A stretch of 64,000 bases of DNA from Trissonchulus latispiculum (taxonomy: Eukaryota; Nematoda; Enoplea; Enoplida; Ironidae), in NCBI GenBank assembly GCA_030248195.1, contig JASAND010012507.1, forward strand, positions 53,556 through 117,555, given 5' to 3'. The notes below the pieces were generated by a model. The model was not told the origin of the DNA. It did no database searches and was given only the letters and a program-made list of their open reading frames with translations. Numbering within the stretch: position 1 is the first letter of the stretch; each line of letters begins with the position of its first letter. The position numbers and the translations under genes were made by a program. Shown in pieces: positions 1-11,903 of this stretch.

Positions 1-104
1 CCAAGAAGAAACTAACCAGAATCAATCGATACAACAGTGAGACGTCATAATAGTTAGCTAAATGCAGTATGTAAACAAATATTAAATAAATCTATTCACC
101 AAAC

Positions 105-619
105 CTTGTAAGTTCTAACAAAGTCTTCAATCCTTGGATACTCGGAATTTACTAGTTTAAAAGCAGCCTTATACTGAGCTAGAAGCCGTGAACATGCACT
201 GGTATATCTGAAATATGCAACGTTAAAATTAGCAATAAAATCAACGACGACCAGAAATGTCAGTTCATAGCCCGGTGCATACCGTTGTATGGAAAACTGG
301 ACTTAGCCATTTAGTTATGTAATTCCTGAATACATAGAATGAGAAATCCGCCCCAACTCTTAGCGTCTAAGCTGTTCAAACGACAACAAAAAATGGCGAC
401 TTCTCGCTCTGAGACTGCGGCGCTGTGGCGCCCCTGCAGGGCAAAAAAAGCAGAGACGTAGATACGCATATATAAACTGAACTCAGCCAATGCGGCAATA
501 TATATGTTACAAAAACAAACAAAACTTACTCCTTAGGAGCCACGGAATCACGCATGTAAGCCTTCTCAAGACACTCCAGAGTGTTCAAGACAGCAAATAA
601 TTCTGCCATGTTATCATAC
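105..619 (-). CDS. VPS28: VPS28 (ESCRT-I subunit), two internal exons, partial gene
   Basis: VPS28 is a core ESCRT-I subunit that works with TSG101 and VPS37 in sorting ubiquitinated cargo into multivesicular endosomes. Two minus-strand exons are visible. The upstream exon is 619-530 (90 bp), with acceptor TTTTTACAG and donor GTAAGTTTT; it reads [20 protein letters not shown] and then [10 protein letters not shown]. The downstream exon is 207-105 (103 bp), with acceptor GCATATTTCAG and donor GTTTGGTG; it reads [20 protein letters not shown] and onward. The two join in phase across the split Glu codon. Both match the N-terminal coiled region of animal VPS28, about residues 35-100, where the human protein has [11 protein letters not shown] and CSRLLVQYKAAF. 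The 5' exon was not found up to about 5 kb, and the C-terminal exons lie beyond the left edge. The 322-bp intron holds only low-copy sequence. Identity is strong because two independent exons match the same protein in order and phase. Confidence 0.9.
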
Positions 620-2131
620 CTGTAAAAATATCAGGGTTTTTTTCAAAATTTTACCTGTGCTTTTTAGTGTGTTTTTTTAAGAAAATGTGTGTTTTTTTAA
701 AAAAATCTGTGTTTTTTCTGAAATTCGCTTTTCGCAGTATTAACACGTTTTTAACGGTTTTTACAGCATTTTAAACTATATTTAGCATTTTTCGCGTGTT
801 ACAGAAGAAGTACAAAGCATATATTGCATGCTCAGTCTTCATAAACGATATTTCAATGTTCTGAACGTTAAATATTTGCATTGAAGACGTCTTTTTTGCG
901 CTACAATGGGAGGGTCCGGGGGGCGAAGCCCACCAGACGTTGAGAATTTTTTGAAAATTGTGAAAATTTTGGTCTGAAATCCTTCAAACCTTTTACTTTT
1001 CGACTTACTTATTTTATTCCAGTCATTTCCAGAATTTGGAAACGTAATTTCATAGAATAATCTGCTTACACAGTCCCTAATAACACCGTTGCTTAGAATA
1101 ATGAAGGCTACACGAAAACTAATGCCCAAACGAAAACAAACAGAAGTATAAACATAGATATATAGAGGATATTTGCGCCGAAGGCGCAAAATTTTTTGGA
1201 AAAACTTAAAAATTAGGCTTAAAATTAATAATTCGCTCCTTCCGGTGAAAATGTGAGTGTGCTTTTTAGTGTGTTTTTTAAAAAAAGTGTGCGAAAACAC
1301 AATAAAAAACACAAAAAAACAGTGAAAAATATAGAGCTAACACCATCCATACACGCGCAACAAATGTATGCAAAAATAAAACAAAGCTTGCACGTATATA
1401 TACAGTTATAGGCAGCTTCCAAAATCAGTAAAACGTGTCTTTTGATTGCCTTAGAGCTCTTACAAGGCGTCGGCAAGTAAACGTGCGAGAGCGCAGGAAG
1501 GACAGAGAGCAAATTCATAGACGTACAGGAGGAAGTACGATAACAAGAAAATATTCAGCGAAAATGGAATATACGAGTACATGCATCAAAAAAATGCAAT
1601 TGAAGGCTGCAGCATGAATTCTCGTAATCCCTATGGCTTTGTATTTTATACTGATTGACTATTAGTCTTTATTATTGACATCGTCGAAGCTGGACATAAA
1701 TCACAAAGACAATTAAAAATATATAAAGTCGGGGTTTGGGGGCGGCAGTCCCCAAAATCTGAGAAATATTTTGAAAAATCACTGTTAAAAATAGAAACTT
1801 TGCCATTCGTTTTTTAAATTTGAGTGCTATTTCCACATTTTGGCTTCATCATTCTTTCGTCATTTTTATTTTGGCGTCGTCAAAACTATTGTTCATTTCT
1901 GCAAACGACGCTATTTTTGACCAAAAAAACCTAGTAACATGGGATCAACGAACGATTTATACTTAGTACGTTTCATAATGTATGTAGAGGTCGGAGAAAA
2001 AACCAAGGTAGTCACTTTTTGGACTCTGCAGAACTACCCAGTGGAGCAATCCGGCTATAAATTATTTTCTTATCAAGCCCTGACTAGACGGTCATTTTGG
2101 TATATATATAAATCGCCTCTCTAGGTCCTGT
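620..2131. other. Non-coding stretch beside VPS28, repeat-derived
   Basis: No exon is supported here; the missing VPS28 5' exons could fall here or further right but were not seen. Positions 638-785 (TCAGGGTTTTTTTCAAAATT, then GTGTGTTTTTTTAA-type runs, then AACACGTTTTTAACGGTTTT) recur at 33133-33245. A related block near 1255-1320 contains CTTTTTAGTGTGTTTTTTAA. A small hairpin TTTGCGCC-GAA-GGCGCAAA lies near 1171-1190. Short reading frames on both strands have no recognisable content. Confidence 0.5.
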
Positions 2132-3199
2132 CGTTAATTAGTATAGTCAGGGGGGAACATGCCGGAAAAGAGGGTGGAAAACATGGTCGCCTACTCCCCA
2201 ACCATAGCAGGCAGCTGCCTAGTATAGCCCATTAGAAAGAGCAGTTTAGAAGTATACCCTACAGTACCAGATTGGTTCCTGAGTTCGAATCTGTAAGCAC
2301 AGTACTTGACCAAACTTGACCTCCCAAAATGGGCCAAAATGCTAACGATTTTCGAAAGTTTGCAAGTATATATCTAACCAACTATCAAACTTTGGCTGCT
2401 ATAAATTTGCATGCGGGCATAATTCGAGTTGCTCTATCACATGGCAATAGTGGTTTTCCGCTACGTCAACCCAGTAAAAAATTTGACCATGTTTTCCCCC
2501 CACATGGGGTCCACTAGAGCGGGGACAAACATGGTGACCAAATTTTTGCGTATGCTTCAGGAAGGCGTAACTAATGCTTCTATATGAAAGAGAATGCTTT
2601 AAAACCATTAAAAACCTCAAAATATGCCAACTTTGAGCATTTTTGAAACTTCTAGCTCGAAAATTTGATTTGCAGCATCAACATGCCAGGTTTCATAAGT
2701 TTCAAAGGTAAAAATGAAAATTTTCAAAAAACTTAAAAAATGATGGGATATATATTCCTATTTTTAACACAACTACCTTATTTCTAGCGATATTCTGCAT
2801 ATTATGGCCAGTTCCCAGCAGGTTTCATGCCCAAACTGGTTAGGTACGGCGGATTTGGCATTTTGACCAAAAAGTCGGTTTTTAAGGTTAGAAAGGTTCC
2901 TAGGTAGTTTTGCACGCTGAAAACAGCTGAAACAACGCTTTTAAAGCACCCTAAATGGTTGGTTGGTAGAAATCCGGGCCATGTTTTTTCCCCGATTTGC
3001 GGGTAAAAAAACATGGACAAATCCTGTTATCGCCAAAGCTGAGAGAGGTATAAGAGAAGTTTGAATATACGATTGTCGATTGAATAGGTATTTGCCCACG
3101 GTACATAACAGTATACTCAAACCGATCCAAATCCTAACGGAGAAAAAGTTGGAGGCTTGCTTCCCTATTCATGTCCCCCCCCCCTGACTATAATTAACG
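2132..3199. mobile_element. Non-autonomous TIR element (CGTTAATTAGTATAGTCAGG ends)
   Basis: The left end reads CGTTAATTAGTATAGTCAGG followed by GGGGAACATG. The right end is its near inverse, CATGTCC, a C run, then CTGACTATAATTAACG. The TIR is about 30 bp and the element 1,068 bp. GTTAATTAG is found inside the left end and again directly after the right end (3200-3208), so the exact boundary and any target duplication are ambiguous. The interior has no transposase-like reading frame; it repeats motifs such as AAACATGG and TTTTTCCCCGATTTGCGGG. Confidence 0.6.
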
Positions 3200-4500
3200 G
3201 TTAATTAGCAGGGGTAAAAAACCAATGGCGGGAGAAAAACCAATCGATGGGAAAAACCAACCCCAATATTCCGCCACGGTAACTAATATTAGCGATTTTA
3301 TGCATGCAACAAGTAAAATCGGCGTTGCTGACTTCATATCAGCAGTTATTTTTGCGATATTCCTTATAATAAGTGAGAAAATCGAATATCAAAATTTGGA
3401 AATCCTTTGAAATTCGATGAAATAAATTAAAATAAATGTGGAATCAGTGCTTTTTCGCATATTTCTTTGTCCCAGACAACTTTTTGGCCACTTTAGCTGA
3501 GCCAAACAGCCGATCCGCCGAAATCAGGTTTTTACCGGCTAGCCGGACAAAATTGTCAGATCCAAATGCAATTTTGAGCTGTTCACCTACAAGAACGCAT
3601 TAAACTTGCTATGTGGACCACTTTTGAGCAACTAAGAACCATTTTGGGAGTTTGGCAGCAAAAGCAAAAATTGATTTTTCCCACCCCTTGGTTTTATTTT
3701 CCCATTTCATAAAATTCTGCTGGCGGCTAGCCAAGCGTCGCAGGAAGACGAGACCGACATTTTTGGAAAGAGCACATGTTGTTATCATAGAAACTATCAA
3801 AAGCTATTATCTAACCACTATGGAAAAGTTTCTACAGGCCTTCAAAAATAGGCAAATCTTGAATTTGGGGGAGGGTCGAAAATGCCAAAACTTTCAAAAT
3901 GTCAAAAAATGTTCAAAAGTGGTCCGTTTTGATCAACTTTGGTGTGGTAAGTGGGATGGGCCCTACCAACTTGCATGCAAAATTTGAGCCCGCTAGTTCA
4001 TCCCCATCACCCAAACGAGGGGTTGGTTTTTTCCCACCACTTGCGGGTTAGTTTTCTGGCATTTTTTAGGGTTTTGAAAGGGGGGGGCTTCGCCCCCCCC
4101 CTTAGGGAGGGGGAAGTGGGGGGCTTCCGAAAAGTGGGGGGGGGGCGGGCCAATCTAAAATATACCGAAATTTTTAGCGAAAAATTAGCATTTTTAAGCT
4201 AAAAACGCAAAAAATCGCTGTTTTTCAGCTTAAAATGAGCTTATAAGTCCATAAATTAGCTAAATATTGAGAAAATTTTTGAAAATTTGACCTCAAAAAC
4301 CTAAGTTTTTGACACTTTTGGGCGACCCCCAAAAAAGTGGGTGGGGGCTTGCCGAAAAGTGGAGGGGGGGGGGCTCCGAAAAGTGGAGGGGGAGCCGAAA
4401 AGTGGGGGGGGGGCCCACCCCCCCCCCACTAAAAAGGCCAGGTTTTTTCCCCGACTTCTATAAGTACTAGGAATATTTCCAAATGACTATCTGACGCCAC
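3200..4500. repeat. Repeat-derived sequence hosting a G-tract MITE
   Basis: The sequence opens with GCAGGGGTAAAAAACCAATG and later has inverse-like pieces such as GGTTGGTTTTTTCCCACCAC (4021-4040) and TTTTTTCCCCGACTTC after the MITE. This suggests an older TIR element whose limits I cannot fix. No coding sequence is supported. Confidence 0.35.
4056..4441. mobile_element. G-tract MITE, family G1, copy a
   Basis: The ends are CTGGCATTTTTTAGGG on the left and CTAAAAAGGCCAG on the right, flanked on both sides by the 5-bp repeat GTTTT (4051-4055 and 4442-4446). The 386-bp body has several runs of 7-10 G or C just inside the ends and an AT-rich core with GAAATTTTTAGCGAAAAATT. No reading frame of interest is present. 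The same end structure recurs at 8083-8508, 27914-28230 and 34366-34639. Confidence 0.75.
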
Positions 4501-5490
4501 GCGCCTGTATAATTATGTATATTCAGAAAGACACGGCAGCACTGGCTTGTTTAAATTAATTTTAATGGGGGCTTGTTGGGCTAGGGAGCTCACCTCTAAA
4601 ATGGCATCCTAAACTAGAAGACTTGAATATGTGATAAATGACTAGAGGGAATAAACAGCAGCACGACGTAGTCGTAGAATCAAAAATTTAGTCAAAACCT
4701 ATAATAACGTATATAATTAATTATATATATATACCTTTAGAATCAAACATTTAATCACAACGTAAAATAACGTAAATAATTACCTTTCACGTTCTCTAGA
4801 ATTTGTCGACAATCGTACTTCCTAGAACAATCATTATATATATACCATAAGAAGTAACTATATACTTCTCCAGAGGTGGGGGGAGGGGAGACAAATAAAA
4901 AGGCAGGGAGAAAATGAACAAACATAATGGTTTTGGTGGGAAAAAAAGGGGAAATGAACAATAGTTTTGACGACGCCAAAATAAAAAGCGAGAGACAGAA
5001 CAAATCTACCTAGGCAAAGTAACTATTACGTTTTCCCAGAGATTTTGCAAAAAAATCGGGGCGAGTCTTTATGCTACATACTCAAGGCCTTTTTTGAAAG
5101 GCGGTAAAAGATTATTCTCAAATTTTAAAATTTTAACAGGTCACGAAAATCTGCTACAAACACATATATTATGCAATGAGAAGTTCTAAGTATGTACGTA
5201 CCTCATAAAGTGCTGCAGAATTCATCTGAATACAGTTGGTTAGATTACGTATATATATGTATTACTAAAAAATATATATATTGTAGGAAGAATGCTCCCT
5301 GCAGTCGCGTGTAAAACGCTATATGAGCTAAAGGGCAGCATTTAAATACGTAAAAGACAAGACTTAAAATGCTTAATATGAGCCAGCATTTATATAAATG
5401 TGTAAAGAACAAGATTTAAATGTTTGATAATATGAGCTACTCGCTATAGCTCGCTTGACGACACACTGACAACCACAGCCACCTAAATGT
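4500..5490. other. AT-rich intergenic DNA, nothing recognised
   Basis: I see no gene, splice-bounded exon or clear terminal repeat. Positions 5336-5370 and 5396-5440 share the motif TATGAGC..GCATTTA.ATA, a short local duplication. Confidence 0.5.
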
Positions 5491-5730
5491 CTCCTTTCCT
5501 TCTAGCTGGGTTTACTTTACTGGGGGGAGCGGCGCCCCCAGACCACACCCCACTTTTTTGGGCTTCTCCCAACTCACTACACTATAAGGTGCCCAGAAAA
5601 TGCCAAACTTTAAGGATTTTTGGTCAAAATTTTCAAAAACTTTCAAGCTTTGCCGGAATTTTTTCGTCAAAAATCGTTTATTTTGGTACTCCAACTTAAT
5701 TTTTGAGCACTATCCGCCTATTTTGTACTT
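5490..5730. repeat. Partial G1-type MITE next to the LINE 3' end
   Basis: GGTGCCCAGAAAATGCCAAA and GATTTTTGGTCAAAATTTTC here are the reverse complement of the core of the MITE at 8300-8390. C/G runs (CCCCAGACCACACCCC) sit at the left. A matching right terminus is missing, so this is a truncated copy lying against the LINE tail. Confidence 0.55.
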
Positions 5731-5932
5731 ACTTGTACTTGATCACCATCATCTTCGCCACGAAGACATAGGTGGCCTTCGGTTAGCTATGGCATCTGAT
5801 ATGATCTCTTTCCACTGAGCACGGTCGGCCGCCAATGTTTGCACGGTGTTGCCCCAGTCGAAGCGACCATGGGAGTATAGCGCCATTGGGTTTTTGAGGT
5901 CATCCTGAATATTTTGTTTCCAAGTTTGCCGT

Positions 5933-6004
5933 GGTCGTCCTCGTCGTGCACGCCAGGTGTTGGGCGTCGGTCGTCCTCGTCGTGCACGCCAGGTGTTGGG
6001 CGTC
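5933..6004. repeat. Exact 36-bp tandem duplication inside the LINE
   Basis: GGTCGTCCTCGTCGTGCACG followed by CCAGGTGTTGGGCGTC occurs twice head to tail (5933-5968 and 5969-6004). In the LINE reading frame it duplicates 12 residues (TPNTWRARRGRP) without changing frame. Confidence 0.9.
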
Positions 6005-8082
6005 GTAGAAAAGAAGCATCGATTTGGGAGGCGTCTAGTGTCCATTCGAGCCACATGCCCCAGCCATCGCAACCTGTGCTTCCGCAGGCGTGTTTCCATA
6101 GAGGTCCTGTTCCCTGCTCGAGACCTGAGCGCTACGTTACTTATACGGTCTACTTGCCTGAGACCAAGAATGCGGCGTAGGCAGCTATTTTCAAATACTT
6201 CCAGCTTCAGTATGTCCGCACGGCGCACCGGTGTTGTTTCTAGACCGTAGAGTAAAATGGACATTACCATGCTGTCAAAGATTCGAAGCTTGGTTCGCAC
6301 AGATATCTCACGACGGCGCCAGAGACAAGCAGAAAGCTGATTGAATACGTTCAAGGCTTTTCCTAATCTGCAGTCAATTTCAGCGGCTGCGGAACCATCT
6401 GCAGAGACTTGACTACCAAGGTAGGAAAAGGTGTCCACTTTGTCGATGACATCATTATCCACGCGGAGATCTCGTTGGCTGCGGTGGATATGTACTTGCA
6501 TTTTGCTGCATTCAGCTTTAGCCCAATCGGCGCGCTATGCTGCACAACGCTGTTGATAAGATCTTGCATATCGTCCTCGTTTTCTGCTAGGATGGCAATA
6601 TCGTCTGCATATTCCAGGTCAGCAATTAGTTCGTTCTCACCGATCGTGATGCCGATATCCGGTTGCATACTTTTTGACATGACTGTCCACTGCGCGCAGG
6701 AACAACAATGGAGACAAAACATCACCTTGCCTGACCCCAGTGCTGACTGCAAATGGTTCGCTCAGTTCCCCGTACACACGAACTCTTGTAGTAGAGGTGT
6801 TGTACATGTTTCTTTTTAGATTTATGTACATAGATGGAATGCCACAGGCAGCCAAGAGCTTCCACATGACGGCTTCTTCTTCTTCTTTACGGCTTCTTTA
6901 CGGCTCTATCAACGCTGTCGAATGCAGCGGAAAAGTCAAGGAAGGCTGTTATCGTCGGTTGGCTGTAGTGATGGCGGCGTTCAAGTATTTGCCGTAAAGC
7001 AAATATTTGATCGATTGTACCGCGACCCTTTCGGAAACCAGCTTGGTTTTCCCTAGTCGTCGAGTCCAGTTCAGAAATTAGCCTTCCCAAAGCCAAAACT
7101 ATCAGACAAGATTTTTCCTGCCACCGGGAGGAGTGATATTCCGCGGTAGCTTTTGCATGCGCGCCTGTTGCCTTTCTTGAACACCGGGACAAGAATAGCT
7201 TCTTGCCATTTCTTGGGTGGTTGCTGGTTCTGCCAGATGGATTGGAAAAGCTCCGCTAATTTTGGAGCTATAACGTGAGCTGCCGCTTTGTAGAGTTCGG
7301 CCGGTAGACCGTCGGGGCCGGCTGCTTTTCCCTGCTTCAACGACTTGATGGCTTTGAGAATTTCTTCTTGTGATGGGGGGTGTCTCGTGATGTGGTCAGA
7401 TTCCAGAGCAGCGTTTGCTACTGCGTCTAGCTCGGCATCCACCGTGGGTGGAACGGGGCGATTTAATAATTGTGAGTAATAGCTGGCCCACTGTTTCAGC
7501 CTTTCTGCCTTTGATCTGATCGGCTGTCCTGAGTTGTCCAGTATGGACTCGCTAACCGTGGTTTTGCGACCAGTAGCGTATCTTAATAGGGCAAATAGTC
7601 TTCTGGTGTTTCCATTGACTGCTGCATGCTCCATGCTAACAGCGGTGTTTCTCCACATGCTTTCTCTGTCAGTTTTGAGACTCGATCGTAGCCGTCTTGC
7701 TAGTTCTTTCCGTCTTTTTGGATTCGCGGCAGTACGTTTCTGTTGCGACAGAGAGACTGTTTCCTCGCTCAAAGGAAACGAGCGTGGTTTCGGGCCTCGT
7801 AGTCCTACAACTTCCTCCGCCGTTTCCTTCAACGCAGCTTCTATGCCTTCCCAGGCCTCGTCAGGATTGTCCGTCTGGGACAAGATGCTGAATCGGTTTG
7901 CTAGTTTGACAGAGAAACGGTTGTTTACCTCCGGGTCGTTCAGTCGATCAATATTTAGCTTCTGCTGACATTTGTGGCTCTGATGAGAGGCCCTCAGGCG
8001 AAGCCTAAGCCGTCCCAAAACAAGCTCGTGGTCTGGGCAAGCTGGTACCCCTGCGAACTCTCACGTCCTGGACAGATGATGA

Positions 8083-8508
8083 CTGGACTTTTTCTAGGCG
8101 AAAAAAAGTGGGGGTGGGGAGAGTGGGGGGGAGCCCCCCCCCCACTAGTGGGGGGACCCAAAAGTGGGGGGGGGGGAATCTAAAGTGGTCTAAAATCGCT
8201 AAAAATGCAGTAAAAATAGCCTGTTTTCTACATATACTGCTATAACTATGCTTAAAAGTGCTTAAAAATTGAGTTTGAGTAGCAAAAAAGACGATTTTTG
8301 ACCAAAAAATTCCGGCGGAGCCGGAAAAATTTTGAAAATTTTGACCAAAAATCCTTAAAATTTGCCATTTTCTGGGCACCTTATAGTGAGTGGGGGGGGA
8401 AGCCCAAAAAAGTGGGGGTGGGGCCGAGTGGGGGGGGGGGAAGGGGTCGAGTGAGGGGGGGGAACCCAAAAAGTGGGGGGGGGCGCCCCCCCACTAAAAA
8501 AAGCCCAG
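8083..8508. mobile_element. G-tract MITE, family G1, copy b, inside the LINE
   Basis: The ends are CTGGACTTTTTCTAGG and CTAAAAAAAGCCCAG, and the body holds G runs of 6-10 and C runs. It lies between minus-strand codons for RKRCASD and SSSVQDVRVRRG, which are contiguous in related LINEs. The flanks (GATGA and TCTGA) do not form an exact 5-bp repeat, which suggests later change. Confidence 0.75.
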
Positions 8509-8928
8509 TCTGATGCACATCGCTTCCGTACCAGGATGTAATCGATTAGCTTAGTTGAGTTTCCAGCATTGCTGTACCACGTGAGCCGGTGACTAAGTTT
8601 ATGCTGAAAAAACGTGTTCATCAGCTTTAGTTGGTAGTTGGCAGAGAAGCTGGCAAGCCGCAGTCCATTATCGTTCATCGCTCCACTTCCAAAACAGCCC
8701 ATGGTGTGCTCCCATCCAGTTTGGTCAGTGCCGACTTCCGCATTGAAGTCCCCACAGATAATAAGTACATCGGATCTGGGGCAGTTCTGGACTGTACTTT
8801 CAAGAAGATGATAGAAGTGGTTCTTCTCTTGGCTTGGATGTCTGAAACTTCGGTTGGGGCATAGCACCCTATTACAGAAACATTCTGAAGTTGGCCACGG
8901 AAACGAGCAGCCATATTTTGCGTTAACG

Positions 8929-9130
8929 GATATCCGGTTATCCGCCTATTCCAAACTTAACAACCTTGGATTCAAAAACATTTTCAGACAGATTTTTGAA
9001 AAATATTTAAAATTTTTTGAATTTTTGTCAAAAATTTGCTAATTTTTCATTACTTTGTCTCAAATGTATATATATATATATACAAGGATATCCGGATATT
9101 TTTCTCAAATCGGATATCAGCGGGAGCCCA
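8929..9130. other. AT-rich spacer, nothing recognised
   Basis: The sequence carries GGATATCCGGTTATCCG and later GGATATCCGGATATTTTTC with a TA run between. No coding potential or clear element is visible. Confidence 0.4.
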
Positions 9131-9830
9131 TCATAATATATGTGAAAAGTGGCTGGAGACTATGTGTGAAAAGTGGCTGGAGACAGGTAAAATAAGCTGC
9201 GCAAAATCCTGCGCAAAATCCTGCGCAGATTTCATGCGCAAATTGTGGAGCACATCGAGTTTAGTATGTCTGTGAAGTTTCAGCCCCGTATCACTTACCG
9301 TTAAAAAGTTGCGCCCCGGACCGGTTATGGCGGCGATGTTTTTTTTTCCGGTTTCTCCTATTTGATGGTTGTATTGTACATAATGTTCGCCGCTTTCACG
9401 TGATCTGCAGCGGTGGGCCAACCTAAAGGGCTATGTGGTCTAGTAGTACCCTCTAAAGAATTTAAGAATCACAACTTTTTTTGCGCCGCAGCTGCGCCAC
9501 AGCGCCGCAGTGGCGCCGCAAAGTCGGCTCATAGCGAAAAGTGACCATTTTTTGTGGTCGTCGCTCAGGTCGAACGTTACGAGCTGGAGCTGATTTCTTT
9601 TTATATTCAGAAATTACATATATTGAACTAACTAACGGTCCAGGTTGCGTTTCTCTATCACTTCCCTAGCGACCACAGTGGCCCGTCAAAGATGGCGAAA
9701 ATTCGAAAAATGAAAAATCGAAATTTCTCGCTATCTATTTAACTTTGAACGCTCAAATCTTCCATACAATGGTTTTCTGGCACGGAGAATCGATTCCCGC
9801 AGTCAGTTTTACCGTCAGACCCACCCATCT

Positions 9831-10350
9831 TGCTGGGCTGGTTCCACTTTGCCGTCGGGAGGGTCAAGTCGGAAACCGCTTCCTGGAGGTCCATAGTAGG
9901 CTTTACCTGGCCTCTCAAAACTTTGTCTATAGGGGTTTTCTGGTGCGCCCAGCTCATTCCCGGTGTCCTTTTTGCCGTAGGACTCATCCATCTTGCTGTG
10001 CTGGTTCCACTTTGCCGTCGGGAGGGTCAAGTCGGAAACCGCTTCCTGGAGGTCCATAGTAGGCTTTACCTGGCTTCTCAAAACTTTGTCTATAGGGGTT
10101 TTCTGGTGCGCCCAGCTCATTCCCGGTGTCCTTTTTGCCGTAGGACTCATCCATCTTGCTGTGCTGGTTCCACTTTGCCGTCTGGAGGGTCATGTCGGAA
10201 ACCGCTTCCTGGAGGTCCGTAGTAGGCTCTACCTGGGCTCTCAAAACTTTGTCTATAGGGGTTTTCTGGTGTGCCCAGCTCATTCCCGGTATCCGTTTTG
10301 CCGTCCGACGTACCTATTTTGCTGGGCTGGTTCCACTTTGCCGTTTGAAG
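9831..10350. repeat. 163-bp tandem array (about 3.2 units)
   Basis: Units begin at about 9831, 9994, 10157 and 10320 with TGCTGGGCTGGTTCCACTTT and are highly similar. The 163-bp length is not a multiple of three, so long open frames shift frame at each unit on both strands. Inverted copies of the unit occur at 12530-12960 and 15695-15935. Confidence 0.9.
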
Positions 10351-10384
10351 GGTCAGTCGGGTGGGGGGTCAAGTGGTCGAAAAT

Positions 10385-11190
10385 AAAATTTTTCAAAAGT
10401 GGTCAAATTTGGTACCAAATGAAAGCCCTAAGCGAGCTGAGCAACTTTTGTCATAGAACTGCATGCTCAAAGTGGCTGTAGAGTGCTGTGGTGGGGTGGG
10501 GTGGGGACTTAGGCGACTTTCGGTCAAAAATGAAAGTTTTCAAAAGTGGTCAAATTTGGTACCAAATGAAAGCCCTAAGCGAGCTGAGCAACTTTTGTCA
10601 TAGAACTGCATGCTCAAAGTGGCTGTAGAGTGCTGTGGTGGGGTGGGGTGGGGACTTAGGCGATTTTCGGTCAAAAATGAAAGTTTTCAAAAGTGGTCAA
10701 ATTTGGTACCAAATGAAAGCCCTAAGCGAGCTGAGCAACTTTTGTCATAGAACTGCATGCTCAAAGTGGCTGTAGAGTGCTGTGGTGGGGGTGGGGTTGG
10801 GGACTTAGGCGATTTTCGGTCAAAAATGAAAGTTTTCAAAAGTGGTCAAATTTGGTACCAAATGAAAGCCCTAAGCGAGCTGAGCAACTTTTGTCATAGA
10901 ACTGCATGCTCAAAGTGGCTGTAGAGTGCTGTGGTGGGGTGGGGTGGGGACTTAGGCGATTTTCGGTCAAAAATGAAAGTTTTCAAAAGTGGTCAAATTT
11001 GGTACCAAATGAAAGCACTAAGCGAGCTGAGCAACTTTTGTCATAGAACTGCATGCTCAAAGTGGCTGTAGAGTGATGTGGTGGGGTGGGGTGGGGACAT
11101 AGGCGATTTTCGCTCAAAAATGAAAGTTTTCAAAAGTGGTCAAATTTGGTACCAAATGAAAGCCCTAAGTGAGCTGAGCAACTTTTGACA
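10385..11190. repeat. 145-bp tandem array (about 5.5 units)
   Basis: The unit contains GTGGTCAAATTTGGTACCAA, GAGCTGAGCAACTTTTGTC and GGTGGGGTGGGGTGGGGAC. Starts at about 10399, 10545, 10690, 10839, 10984 and 11129 give a period of about 145 bp with little divergence. Reverse-strand copies occupy 12000-12500, 13800-14190 and 15140-15680. Confidence 0.9.
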
Positions 11191-11903
11191 TGGTACCATC
11201 CACCAATATTTGCTGTGCCAAATAACGTCACGTGCCCTTGAAACTTTTGTCTTTATATACTTCTTCAACCGGAATTTAAAGGATATATATACCTATTTAT
11301 ATTTATTATATATTTAAAGGATATATATATATATATATATACGATACAGCCAACACACACATATTATCCTCTTTTGTGCGGAGCATTTTTGTTACTTGTA
11401 TATATATGTGGTAGACAGATAGCGAAGTTAGGCACTTCTAGAAGTGTCTAGTCATTTTAGACACTTCGCAAAGTGCCTAGACACATTGCGAAAATTTTGT
11501 CAGAGTGAAGTTTTTCTGCAAAATGTATAGGCACTTCGCGAAGTGTCTGACATTCATTAGACACATGCAGAAAATTTCATTTATCATGAACTATATGACT
11601 CCAATCAATTTATTGTCACAACTGTGGTTCAACTTACGGAAATTTGAAATATTTAGTTTTAAATATTTTACTGTATACTTATATATACTTACATTTCGTC
11701 TGCAGTCTATTGTAACAAAGTCAAACCAACAAGATAATTCTCCACAATCACGCCATAAGTTGAGAATACTAGGCGAAATTCAGGTTGCGCTTACATGTAG
11801 GGAAAAATGCTGGATATCCTTCTAATTTTAACGTTATCACTTTATAATCTTGTATACTTATGCTCATTTCTTGATTCGTGAAAAGATACTAAAAGATATA
11901 TAT

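Larger units (their letters stand above)
5735..8928 (-). pseudogene. RTE-like LINE, 5'-truncated and broken by frameshifts
   Basis: Read on the minus strand from about 8914, the order is apurinic endonuclease, linker, reverse transcriptase and C-terminal domain. The endonuclease part shows IICGDFNAEVG and LIDYILVRKR. The RT part shows GKAAGPDGLPAELYK, CKSYRGISLLPVAGKI, NQAGFRKGRGTIDQI, TAFLDFSAAFDSVDR, STGVRQGDVLSPLLF and the catalytic EYADDIAILA. The C-terminal end has HRLRWLGHVARM, typical of RTE-class elements often annotated as craniofacial development protein 2-like. At least four frame changes (near 8860, 7100, 6850 and 6500) separate these blocks, and a MITE (8083-8508) splits the endonuclease after RKRCASD from VQDVRVRRG. 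The full first methionine region is missing. The element cannot encode a working enzyme as it stands. Confidence 0.88.
9131..11399 (+). mobile_element. Composite minisatellite-bearing element, copy A
   Basis: This is the plus orientation of a composite repeat also present inverted at 11904-13600 and 13601-16578. The order here is: ATAATATATGTGAAAAGTGG and TGCGCAAAATCC repeats, a GC-rich block (GCGCCGCAGCTGCGCC), the 163-bp array, the 145-bp array, CGTCACGTGCCCTTGAAAC, and a TA-rich part. The right end is the inverse of ACAAGTAACAAAAATGCTCC, ending at 11399. The hairpin that closes copies B and C is missing at the left end. No transposase is encoded. Confidence 0.7.

Noticed and set aside
5749..6501. 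LINE C-terminal frame as a host gene
   Set aside because: HRLRWLGHVARM and the adjacent RT motifs identify it as the end of a broken RTE element.
9745..10481. Several long overlapping open frames on both strands
   Set aside because: They follow the 163-bp tandem unit. Because 163 is not divisible by three, each unit shifts frame and stops are simply rare in the unit; the peptides are not conserved between copies.
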